From contig JADJWA010000001.1 of assembly GCA_016716605.1 (NCBI GenBank), positions 2,587,001 to 2,651,000 of the forward strand: 64,000 nt of DNA, read 5' to 3'. The notes under the pieces are model-generated. The model did no database searches and was not told where the DNA came from. It was given only the letters and a program-made list of their open reading frames with translations. Every line of letters starts with the position of its first letter. The first letter of the stretch is position 1. The stretch comes from Flavobacteriales bacterium (GTDB lineage: Bacteria > Bacteroidota > Bacteroidia > Flavobacteriales_F > PHOS-HE28). Position numbers and translations under genes: made by a program. This document shows positions 35,679-42,991 of the stretch, in pieces.

Positions 35679-36374
35679 CCGAACGTATGCGCCTTCCTCG
35701 TGGAGCCGATCCAGGGCGAGAAGGGCGTGTACGTGCCCGCCGACGACTACATCCCGAAGGCCATCTCCGCGTGCAAGGCCCGCAAGGTGCTCTTCATCGC
35801 CGACGAGATCCAGACCGGCATCGCGCGTACCGGGCGTTTGCTCTGCAGCGTGCCCGATGAAGAGAAGGATGCCGCCCGCCGCCCCGATGCGGTGATCCTG
35901 GCCAAGGCCCTCAGCGGCGGCATGTACCCGGTGAGCGCCGTGCTCGCGAGCGACGAGGTCATGGGCGTGTTCACGCCCGGCACGCACGGCAGCACCTACG
36001 GCGGCAATCCCATGGGCGCGCGCATCGCCATGGAAGCCCTGGCCATCGTGCAGGAAGAAGGCCTCACGTCCAACGCCGATCGCCTCGGCAAGCTCTTCCG
36101 CGCGGAGATGCAGAAGCTGGTGGATGCCTATCCCTTCGTGAAGGGGGTGCGCGGCAAGGGCCTGCTGAACGCGCTGGTGATCGAAGCGCGCACCGCGCCC
36201 GATGGATCACCGAAGACCGCTTGGGAGCTCTGCCTCTTGCTGCGCGACAATGGCCTGCTGGCCAAGCCCACGCACGGCGACATCATCCGTTTCGCTCCGC
36301 CGCTGGTGATCACCGAAGAGCAAGTGCTGGAAGCCTGTGCCATCATCGCGCTCAGCGTAAGGCAGTTCGCGTGA
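35679..36374 (+). pseudogene. rocD: Ornithine aminotransferase, C-terminal half only
   Basis: About 230 residues match the second half of ornithine-oxo-acid transaminase: VCAFLVEPIQGEKGVYVP, VLFIADEIQTGIARTG, ILAKALSGGMYPVSAV (PLP lysine), GTHGSTYGGNPMGARIAMEA, GLLAKPTHGDIIRFAPPLVITEEQ. About 190 N-terminal residues, including the substrate-pocket and dimer region, are absent; just upstream is an unrelated ORF6N tail in another frame. It is therefore a broken gene or an assembly junction. A GTG at 35700 could start a 224-residue product, but it is not expected to be active. Confidence 0.85.
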
Positions 36375-36429
36375 CGAATTCCGGAGGCAGATGAGCAGCG
36401 CCGCGTGCTGCCTATAAGCGGTGGTCATT

Positions 36430-36494
36430 CGTTGTTGGACGCTGTTGCGCGCTTGCGAGGCTCTGCGAAGCAATGCGCGCAATGGCGTTCAACG
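36430..36494. repeat. 65-bp imperfect palindrome with GTTRRRY/RYYYAAC-type ends
   Basis: GTTGGACGCTGTTGCGCGC on the left pairs imperfectly with GCGCGCAATGGCGTTCAAC on the right around AGGCTCTGCG. Ends read GTTGGAC and GTTCAAC, which fit integron core-site consensus. It could be a gene-less cassette remnant. Confidence 0.45.
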
Positions 36495-36608
36495 GGCCTG
36501 CGCTTGCCGCAGGCCGCCTTTCGTGATCTTGTACCTGGACGAAGTTATCATGCTTCAACGGGAGTTGTCACCGGTACGAGGGCGGCTTGCGGCAAGCGCA
36601 TGTTGGTG
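36487..36608 (-). repeat. attC-like recombination site after the AT-rich lipoprotein gene
   Basis: Arms GCGCTTGCCGCAGGCCGCC (36500-36518) and GGCGGCTTGCGGCAAGCGC (36581-36599) are complementary at 18 of 19 positions with a 62-bp loop. Read on the minus strand, CACCAAC precedes the arms and GTTGAAC (matches GTTRRRY) follows them. This is attC architecture: two core boxes flanking a long imperfect stem, about 122 bp. The left box departs from RYYYAAC. Confidence 0.5.
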
Positions 36609-37771
36609 GCAGTTATTTTATGATCTCTTTTACCCTTATGGGAAACTCCGCGGCTACCTCAAAGGCTTGAAAATCTCCCTGTTTCTTTCTCGATCCATTC
36701 GGCGTCGTTGTCATCATTGCCTTTGTAGTAAACGATGCCGCTCACTTCCGTATGTATCCATAGCAGTTCGTCGATTAATTCCAAGTAATCCGAAAATTGA
36801 GTATCTCTACTAATTTCAATTTGAAATTGCGATCTCAGCCGTGTTGATCTGTTGCGTCCGATGTACCTAACCAGACCGTTCCTTGTTTGAAACAGGTCAT
36901 TCGTATCTCCATTTAAAACGAATGAATCCGCCCCTAGCATTTTGACAGATATTATCTCATCTGGGATATCTAGTGGATATTTTTCACAATGGTCGCAAGT
37001 TTCAATTTCGATGGTGCCGTCATACTTGTTGATATGCGTGATTGGCCGTTTTAATAGTATGACCTGCTCGTCGTTCTCGTTGGTCTCCAATGTTGAGCAT
37101 TGAATCACGTAGCCTTTGTCAAATAATTCTGCCATGACAGGCGCAACCATTCCCAATGGTGTTCGACTGTCCACGTGTAACCATACAATCTGTCCATGAG
37201 CTTCACTGAACCCGAAAATTCCATCGTCTGATTTTCTTACTACATGGTTATTGAAAAGGTAAAATAAAGAATCCTTTGAACCGCCAATAATGAGTTCATG
37301 CTCAAAAGCACTGGGGAATTGATGTATACCTGTACTGCTGGATACCTTTTCTGTAAGTTGAAAATCTGAGGTAAGATTTCTCGTCCTGTTGTTGAAGTAC
37401 GTTTCTGCTGTGACACAATCGCGGTGAGGTATTAGCCATAAGGTATCACCCTCACCGTACATTGTCACAGTCCCGTTATCGTCTATGATATAATTCGTGC
37501 TGAACGTATTATCGACCCAAGGGTCAATGGTCATGATATTTCCTTTGAAGCTAATGAAGGATGCAAAACAACTGTCCGGATTTTGGCAAACAGTGTCGTT
37601 AATTACCATTCGGTTGTCTCGAATATTCCATGTTTGAAATTGTTGGCCTTTATTATTCCATACAAGGTGATAGTGTCCGTCGAGATTCGGTTGACTGCAT
37701 GACCACAATAAGGGCAACAATAGACTTACTGTTATCTGGCCCGTGCTTGCTTTCATTGTAATTGCCACCAA
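36493..37771 (-). mobile_element. Putative integron-like gene cassette
   Basis: On the minus strand the unit would begin at TTGGTGGCAATTA, three bases before the ATG, carry one AT-rich gene, and end with the attC-like stem at GTTGAAC. Its start (37759-37772) is complementary to the left box of that site (36602-36615) at 13 of 14 bases, as required when a cassette circularises. The base composition differs sharply from the chromosome. The integrase-like gene lies immediately upstream in the same direction. Confidence 0.5.
36659..37756 (-). CDS. AT-rich hypothetical lipoprotein (cassette gene)
   Basis: 365 residues from the ATG at 37756; the signal sequence ITVSLLLPLLWSC ends in a lipobox Cys. 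The mature part (LDGHYHLVWNNKGQQFQTWNIRDNRMV...FSTNYIIDDNGTVTMYGEGDTLWLI...) is beta-rich and resembles no family I can name. Base composition is clearly AT-richer than every neighbour and codon use is different, indicating foreign origin. It is the only gene between the attC-like structure and the recombinase, and its ATG lies 3 bases inside the presumed cassette end. Confidence 0.8.
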   Translation of the reverse strand: MKASTGQITVSLLLPLLWSCSQPNLDGHYHLVWNNKGQQFQTWNIRDNRMVINDTVCQNPDSCFASFISFKGNIMTIDPWVDNTFSTNYIIDDNGTVTMYGEGDTLWLIPHRDCVTAETYFNNRTRNLTSDFQLTEKVSSSTGIHQFPSAFEHELIIGGSKDSLFYLFNNHVVRKSDDGIFGFSEAHGQIVWLHVDSRTPLGMVAPVMAELFDKGYVIQCSTLETNENDEQVILLKRPITHINKYDGTIEIETCDHCEKYPLDIPDEIISVKMLGADSFVLNGDTNDLFQTRNGLVRYIGRNRSTRLRSQFQIEISRDTQFSDYLELIDELLWIHTEVSGIVYYKGNDDNDAEWIEKETGRFSSL

Positions 37772-37785
37772 CTAGTCGGTTGTGC
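37759..37785. other. Candidate recombination core beside the recombinase gene
   Basis: On the minus strand the sequence reads CACAACCGACTAGTTGGTGG: an AAC...GTT pair of half-sites separated by a few bases, with the crossover box GTTGGTG. It would be the attI or previous-cassette junction of the integron-like unit. The 85 bp from here to the recombinase stop contain several further CCAAC/GTTGG words. Confidence 0.35.
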
Positions 37786-37870
37786 CCACTGTTGGGTTTA
37801 TTTCCGGCCTTGGGCGGAGTGAGGAGTTGGTTCAATGATGCCAATAGGGGAGCAAAAGCCCAACTTTTCG

Positions 37871-39052
37871 TCACAGGTCGAGGTCATCCAAGGGGCTCCT
37901 GATCTTGCCAATGGCTTTGGTGCTGACATGGGTGTAGATCTCCGTGGTCTTCGAGGAACTGTGGCCTAGCAGGGTTTGAATATAGCGCAGGTCGGTGCCC
38001 TTCTCCAAGAGGTGCGTGGCGAAGGAGTGCCTGAGGGTGTGCACGGTGGCGGGGGCGGTGATGCCCGCCTTCGCCTTGGCCTGCTTGAAGATGGCTTGGA
38101 CACTGGTATCGGAATAGGCCCCACCGCTCTGGCCTTCGAAAAGGAAGAGCTTGGGCCTGTATTCCTCCACGTACGCATCGAGCTTGGTGAGCACTTTGGT
38201 GCTAAGGAGCGTGATCCTGTCCTTGCGGCCTTTACCGCCGCGGATCACCACTTGCTTCCGGTCCGGATTGATGTCGGTGCGCCGAAGGTTGATCAACTCG
38301 CTGAGCCGCAGGCCTGCCGAGTAGATGAGCATGAGGATGCACTGATGCTTCAGGTTGCCCACTGAGCGCAGGATCGCCGTCACTTCCGCCTCACTGAGCA
38401 CTGCCGGCAGTTTCCGCTCAGGACGCGGCCGTTCGATGAAGGTGACGCGCTTTGCATCGCCCACCACATTCATGTAGTAGTAGCGCACCGCATTCACCAC
38501 TTGGTTCAGATAGCTGTTGCTCGCCTTGCGCGCCGTGGCCAAGTGGTGCTGATATGCTTCAATGTCCTCGGTGCGGATGTCGTTGGGGTGCTTCTGCGGG
38601 TAATGCGCGAAGAGCTGCTTCACGGCATTGAGGTAGACCGCGATGCTGCGCGGGCTGTATCGAGCCACTTCCAGCTTGCGGCGCATGGCCGCCAAGGCTT
38701 CCTGCTGTATGGGCGTTGCTGCGCTTGGCTTGGGCTTGCTCCCGCTTAGGCTTGCAGGCTTCGTGCTCGGCTTGACCGGCTTCGTGGGCTGCACCGGTCC
38801 TGGTTTCGCCCGCAGTGGATTCATGTCCACCCAGGCAAGGCCCTTGAAGGCATCGAAGATGCCCTTGAGGTTCTCTGGCGTGTTGGGCAGGTACCAGCAC
38901 CGGTGCGTGCCGCTCCAGGTGGCCTTGGCCCGCTTGGCTGCGGCGATCAAGGCGGAGTCGTATGGGAAGTGCAGCGCTATGCAGCGCTGGTCCTTATGGA
39001 CCAGATGCTCGAGCTTCACGGACTTCTCCTTGGCGCTGGTGGATCTTGCCAT
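37871..39052 (-). CDS. Tyrosine recombinase, IntI-like without the IntI insert
   Basis: 393 residues from the ATG at 39052. A small N-terminal domain (VKLEHLVHKDQRCIALHFPYDSAL...HRCWYLPNTPENL) and a Pro/Lys linker precede the SAM-like domain (YSPRSIAVYLNAVKQLFAHYP) and catalytic domain: SAGLRLSELINLRR (Arg), GGKGRKDR (Lys), VHTLRHSFATHLLEKGTDLRYIQTLLGHSSSKTTEIYTHVS (HxxR, His, Tyr). The end IRSPLDDL is like IntI proteins, but the extra region specific to IntI between the Lys and HxxR boxes is missing. Such recombinases are frequent in Bacteroidota. It stands beside a cassette-like gene. Confidence 0.92.
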   Translation of the reverse strand: MARSTSAKEKSVKLEHLVHKDQRCIALHFPYDSALIAAAKRAKATWSGTHRCWYLPNTPENLKGIFDAFKGLAWVDMNPLRAKPGPVQPTKPVKPSTKPASLSGSKPKPSAATPIQQEALAAMRRKLEVARYSPRSIAVYLNAVKQLFAHYPQKHPNDIRTEDIEAYQHHLATARKASNSYLNQVVNAVRYYYMNVVGDAKRVTFIERPRPERKLPAVLSEAEVTAILRSVGNLKHQCILMLIYSAGLRLSELINLRRTDINPDRKQVVIRGGKGRKDRITLLSTKVLTKLDAYVEEYRPKLFLFEGQSGGAYSDTSVQAIFKQAKAKAGITAPATVHTLRHSFATHLLEKGTDLRYIQTLLGHSSSKTTEIYTHVSTKAIGKIRSPLDDLDL

Positions 39053-39307
39053 TCGCCATGCCAAAATAACGCGGGGCGGTGATTCCCGGGCAGTTGAACC
39101 CCATCCGGATTTCCCATCCTCGGGGCAGCAGCGCTCGAACAAGCTATTCTTATCACACGCCGCTCACGATCCTTAGCGAACCCTAGGCAGGCATGGATGG
39201 GCTCTTCGGTGACATCGGTGTCCAGGCTTCCAGGAATGCCATGGCTCATACGGGGTGCTCAAGCACGGCCATGTGTGCATGGTCCGGCCGTTCGGGCAGA
39301 AACGCCA

Positions 39308-39331
39308 GCGGCCCCGGTTTCCCGGGGCCGC
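39308..39331 (-). terminator. Strong GC hairpin after the FN3 gene
   Basis: GCGGCCCCGG (39308-39317), loop TTTC, CCGGGGCCGC (39322-39331): a perfect 10-bp stem 21 bp downstream of the stop of the minus-strand FN3 gene. It stands between that gene and the recombinase start. No clear T-run follows. Confidence 0.65.
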
Positions 39332-39351
39332 CGCTGCTATTGCTGCCATGG

Positions 39352-39969
39352 TTACCGCGCCATGGCCTTCGCCGGATCGCTGAAGGGGCTGTCGCCCGCC
39401 GTGCCGCGTGCCCGCACGCGGTACCAATGCGTGCTGCCGCTGGCAAGGCCTTTATCCAGGTACTTGCTCTTGGTGGTGAAGGCCACCACGCTCCAGCCCG
39501 CCTCAACGGCCGGGTCGCCGCTGTTGCGCTGCACCTCGAACTCGTGCGCGCCGTGCATCGGGTCCCAATCGGCCAGGACCTCGCCCAGCTGGTCGGTGAG
39601 GTCGGCGCGCAGGTTCTCCACCTTGGGCAGCGGTCCGATGGGGCTGCCCGGCTTGCGCACCTCGAAGCCCGCGCTCAGGATCAGCGCCTCATTGCCGCCA
39701 GCCACGCTCACCACGTAACCGGCCTCCTGCACGATCAGCTCGTCCAGTTCGGCTTCGGCCTCGTTCTTCGCGAAGGTGGCGTCCTTGCCTCCGTTCAGCG
39801 CCGCCGCGATGGCTGCTTCCAGCTTCAGGCGGGCGGCGGTGATGGCCGCCACGGGCGGCGTTGGGGTGGCGAAGTCCGGGTTCGCCGTGAGCTTCCCCTC
39901 GATGTACAAGGCCTTGGCCACCTTCTCCAGGGCGCTCAGGCCGTCCAATCCAACCTTGATGGTCTTCAT
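39352..39969 (-). CDS. Fibronectin type III domain protein
   Basis: 205 residues from the ATG at 39969 (MKTIKVGLDGLSALEKVAKAL). There is no signal peptide. The first about 120 residues are helical (LKLEAAIAAALNGGKDATFAKNEAEAELDELIVQEAGYVVSVAGGNEALILSAGF); the C-terminal about 80 residues form an FN3-type fold (GEVLADWDPMHGAHEFEVQRN...WSVVAFTTKSKYLDKGLASGSTHWYRVRARG). Proteins of this layout are common in Bacteroidota without known function. It ends at a strong hairpin and lies between the recombinase and the 21-bp repeat tract. Confidence 0.82.
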   Translation of the reverse strand: MKTIKVGLDGLSALEKVAKALYIEGKLTANPDFATPTPPVAAITAARLKLEAAIAAALNGGKDATFAKNEAEAELDELIVQEAGYVVSVAGGNEALILSAGFEVRKPGSPIGPLPKVENLRADLTDQLGEVLADWDPMHGAHEFEVQRNSGDPAVEAGWSVVAFTTKSKYLDKGLASGSTHWYRVRARGTAGDSPFSDPAKAMAR

Positions 39970-40228
39970 GGCTGAAAGTCCGTGCAAACGAGTGGTTTGC
40001 GCCTGCACTAGATCTAGAATGCCCTATTGGCGGGGCTTATTGCACGCAGGCCTCCTGGAAGCCTTGCTGCGCGGGCCTTTCGTGCTCAGCCACCAGCGCC
40101 GTTGCTCAAGTTCGTGCCGCCGCTGGCGTGCCTCCGCTGCTGCTCCTGCGATCCGCGCTGCCGTTGGCGGAATCGCGCTGCGCGTTGCCAGGGCACCACG
40201 GCTCAATCTGTGACGAACCGTGCATTTC

Positions 40229-40648
40229 CTCATGAGCTTTGTGACAAAGCTGATCAGGTTCGTGGCGGAGCTGATCAGGTTCGTGGTGCGCCTCATGGCC
40301 TTTGGGCCGGAGCTCATGCGGTTCGCGACCATCCTCATGGGTTTTGCCACGGACCTCATGAACTCCAGGCTTGGGGCCATGGCCTTTGCCGCTTGCCTCA
40401 TGCCTTTTCGCCCAAAAGCCATGAGCCCAGGCCCGAACCGCATGGCTTCCAGGCCGAAAGCCATGGCTTCTGGCCTGAAGCCCATGAAGCTTGGCCCTTA
40501 GTTCATGGACTTTGCCCCAAACCCCATGACGTTCGGCGCAAAAGGCATGGATCCCAGAGCAGGATCCATGGCCCTGCTCACAAAGCTGATGAGCCCGAAC
40601 ACAAAAGGCAGGAGCCCGTGAACAGAAGGAATGCCCTTTCGTGCGGCA
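40229..40648. repeat. Degenerate 21-bp tandem repeat, about 20 units
   Basis: Twenty consecutive 21-bp units can be laid out without any gap. The core CATG occupies unit positions 3-6 in 15 units, with near misses (GATC twice, GATG, CAGG, AATG) in the others. T at positions 10-11, C at 17 and A at 20 are frequent; other positions vary freely. In one plus frame the units read as heptapeptides of type LMxFxTK. The phase is constant over 420 bp despite low identity. Confidence 0.9.
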
Positions 40649-40788
40649 GGCAACCGCTTTTGCACGCTTGGCATGCAGGGCCAAGGGTACAGGATGGCAT
40701 GCGCGCCGGACCTATCTCAATTCGAATCGCAAGGACGACCAAGCATGGGCTAACGAGCCGCTCGCTGGTTCCATGCAGTTCGGCCATG

Positions 40789-40818
40789 CGAAAGGGCGGC
40801 CAGCTGGCCGCCCTTTCG
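40789..40818 (-). terminator. Perfect 15-bp palindrome downstream of the M49-type peptidase
   Basis: CGAAAGGGCGGCCAG (40789-40803) is followed directly by its exact reverse complement. It lies 20 bp beyond the stop of the minus-strand peptidase gene, and the outer TTTCG/CGAAA ends help termination. Likely a rho-independent-type terminator. Confidence 0.7.
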
Positions 40819-40837
40819 TATTCCAAATAGCGCTCGA

Positions 40838-42883
40838 TCAGTTCTCGTCCGGCAAGTGGCTGTATTGCTTGCCGTAGCGCAGCATCTGGCCCAGGAAGTC
40901 CTTCGGGTAGCTCACCTTCACATCGGTGATGTTGCCGTCCTTGTCCGTCACGGCTTCCATCTCGGGCTGGATGAAGCCGGCGTAGGGCTTGGTCTTGATC
41001 TTCTCTGCGCGGCGCAGCACTTCGGCGTGCAAGGCCTGATCCACCTTCACGCCATAGCCTTCAACCAGCGCTTGGCAGGCCTTGTAATCGCCCTGGCTCT
41101 TGATGCGCTGCACCTCGCGCAGCAGCTCGCCGAAGATGCCGCGCAGCTTGTTGTAGTCGCGGATGTCGTAGTAGGTGCCGCCATCGCGGTTCACCTTCAC
41201 GATCACGCTGTCGGCCTTGCCGCGCTCGTAGGCCCAGGCGCTCACCCACATCCGGTTGCGCATGTGCGCCTCTTCCACATCCTTGCCCGGCTTGATGCGG
41301 CGCAATTGCACCAGCAGGCCGTTGCGGATGTAGCTGTCGTATTCGGCGTGGCCCACTTCGAGGCTGGGCATCACGCCCAGTTCCACGAGCTTGGGGTCCA
41401 TGATGTAGTAGAGGGCCACGAGGTCGGCGCGGCCTTCCTCCAAGGTGCTGGCGTAGCTCTTCAGGGTGGCGTCGGTCTCGCCGATGCCCGGCTCCAATTG
41501 GCCGCTGGCATGGCCCACCACCTCGTGCAGGGCGGTGTGCAGCTTGCCGGCCAGCGCGCCGTGCGCCTTGGCCAGGGCGATCTCGGTGGAGTCGTGGCAG
41601 AAGACATCCAGGCTGCTGCTGCCGCTGCTCTTGTCGTAGGCATCGCTGATGTTGCCCAGGCTCACGCTCTTGCTGCCGTGGGCGGCGCGGATCCAGTTGG
41701 CGTTGGGCAGGTTCACGCCGATGGGCGTGCTCGGTGCGGCATCGCCGGCCTCACCCACGGTGTTGATGAAGCGGTAGGTGATGCCCACCACGTTCTTCTT
41801 CTTGTGCTCAGGCAGCAGCGGGCTGTTGTCCTCGAACCACTGCGCGTTCTGCATGATCACGGCCATGTTCCTGGTGGCCTCGGGGTCGTTCACCTCCACG
41901 ATGGCCTCGTAGCTGCCGCGCTTGCCCATGGGGTCGTTGTACACCTCCACGAAGCCGAGGATGTAATCGACGGTGCTGTTCACGTCCTTCACCCATGCCA
42001 CGTTGAAGTCGTCCCAGGTCTTGAGGTCGCCGGTGCGGTAGTACTGGATCAGCAGCTCCAGCGCCTTCTTTTGCGCATCGTTCTCGGCCACGCCCACGGC
42101 CTTCTCCAGCCACTTCACGCTCTCTTCGAGCGCCGGGCCGTAGAGGCCGCCCACCTTGTACACGCGCTCCTCCAGCTGACCGTTGGCGTTGCGCACCAGC
42201 TTGCTGTTGAGTCCGTAGCTCAGGGGTTCATCGCTTTCGATCGACTCCTTCGGTGCGTAGAACGCCTCCACTTCGCCTTGGCTCACATCGTCGCCGTAGA
42301 AGTTCACGGCGCTGGCCAGCACCAGGTCCTTGCTGGCATCGAGGCTCACTTTCTTGGCATCGACGGCCGGATTGAAGATGGCCTCCATCGCCTCAGGCGT
42401 GAGCGCGCCTTTGCTATCGGCAAGCGCCTTCTCGAACCACGCGCGCGAAAAAGCGGGCTCGTGCTTGTCGTTGCTGTAGTGGTGGTGGATGCCGTTGCTG
42501 AAGAAGACCTGCTTGGCGTAGGTCTCGAAGCTCTTCCATTCCGTGCTGTCGCGCGAGCCCGGATAGTTGAGCAGCAGGGCCTCCAGTGCCCGGCGGATGC
42601 GCAGGTTGTGGCGGTAGTTCTGGTCCCACATGATGTCGCGGCCAGCGAGTCCGGCCATGTTGAGGTAGTAGCAGAGCTGCTTCTGTTGCAAGCTGAGCTG
42701 GTCCCAGCCGGGGATCTGGTAGCGCAGCACGCGGATGTCAGCGAACTCATCGGCCTCATAGAAGCCGGAGTCGTTGGGGGAGACGGTCTCAATGGCGACG
42801 GGTTGATCGGCTTTCTCGCCGCCGCATGCATGCAGCAGTGGCAGGGCAACGATCAAGGGAAGGAACAGGCGCGAACGAATCAT
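40838..42883 (-). CDS. M49-type (dipeptidyl-peptidase III-like) metallopeptidase lipoprotein
   Basis: 681 residues from the ATG at 42883. The signal SRLFLPLIVALPLLHAC has a lipobox, so it is a lipoprotein. The zinc motif HEVVGHASGQL corresponds to HELLGH in DPP III, and the second motif EEGRADLVALYY to EECRAE. SYGLNSKLVRNANGQLEERVYKVGGLYGPALEESVKWLEKA also matches the family. It would release dipeptides from peptides in the periplasm or at the outer membrane. Replacement of LL by VV between the zinc ligands is minor. It is separated from the CotH-type gene by 108 bp and may have its own promoter. Confidence 0.9.
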   Translation of the reverse strand: MIRSRLFLPLIVALPLLHACGGEKADQPVAIETVSPNDSGFYEADEFADIRVLRYQIPGWDQLSLQQKQLCYYLNMAGLAGRDIMWDQNYRHNLRIRRALEALLLNYPGSRDSTEWKSFETYAKQVFFSNGIHHHYSNDKHEPAFSRAWFEKALADSKGALTPEAMEAIFNPAVDAKKVSLDASKDLVLASAVNFYGDDVSQGEVEAFYAPKESIESDEPLSYGLNSKLVRNANGQLEERVYKVGGLYGPALEESVKWLEKAVGVAENDAQKKALELLIQYYRTGDLKTWDDFNVAWVKDVNSTVDYILGFVEVYNDPMGKRGSYEAIVEVNDPEATRNMAVIMQNAQWFEDNSPLLPEHKKKNVVGITYRFINTVGEAGDAAPSTPIGVNLPNANWIRAAHGSKSVSLGNISDAYDKSSGSSSLDVFCHDSTEIALAKAHGALAGKLHTALHEVVGHASGQLEPGIGETDATLKSYASTLEEGRADLVALYYIMDPKLVELGVMPSLEVGHAEYDSYIRNGLLVQLRRIKPGKDVEEAHMRNRMWVSAWAYERGKADSVIVKVNRDGGTYYDIRDYNKLRGIFGELLREVQRIKSQGDYKACQALVEGYGVKVDQALHAEVLRRAEKIKTKPYAGFIQPEMEAVTDKDGNITDVKVSYPKDFLGQMLRYGKQYSHLPDEN

Positions 42884-42991
42884 GGCGAAGGGGTTGGTTC
42901 TGAGGTCGGCGAAGATAGCCGGGGGGCTTTGCGCGGCGCGGCGTTGTGGCGGGCCGTGCATGGAGCTGCGCACGGGGCCGTCAGTTTGGCC

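Larger units (their letters stand above)
36375..36658. other. Gene-free stretch with nested palindromes
   Basis: The stretch holds a 65-bp imperfect palindrome at 36430-36494 and a long-armed hairpin at 36500-36599, described separately as attC-like structures. I see no coding capacity that I can support. Short open frames over it follow from the GC-rich palindromes. Confidence 0.6.
39970..40837. other. 868-bp gene-free region dominated by a 21-bp tandem repeat
   Basis: Several frames are open here, but the overlapping translations on both strands derive from the tandem repeat at 40229-40648 and the GC-rich flanks. I see no signal peptide, domain or consistent start. The right end has a palindromic hairpin at 40789-40818. 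Confidence 0.65.

Noticed and set aside
40229..40648. CRISPR array
   Set aside because: Units are contiguous with no unique spacers, and no cas gene is present.
40027..40830. Open frames on both strands across the 21-bp repeat
   Set aside because: All follow from the repeat unit lacking frequent stops; none has a good start, signal or domain, and the best frame is broken by stops.
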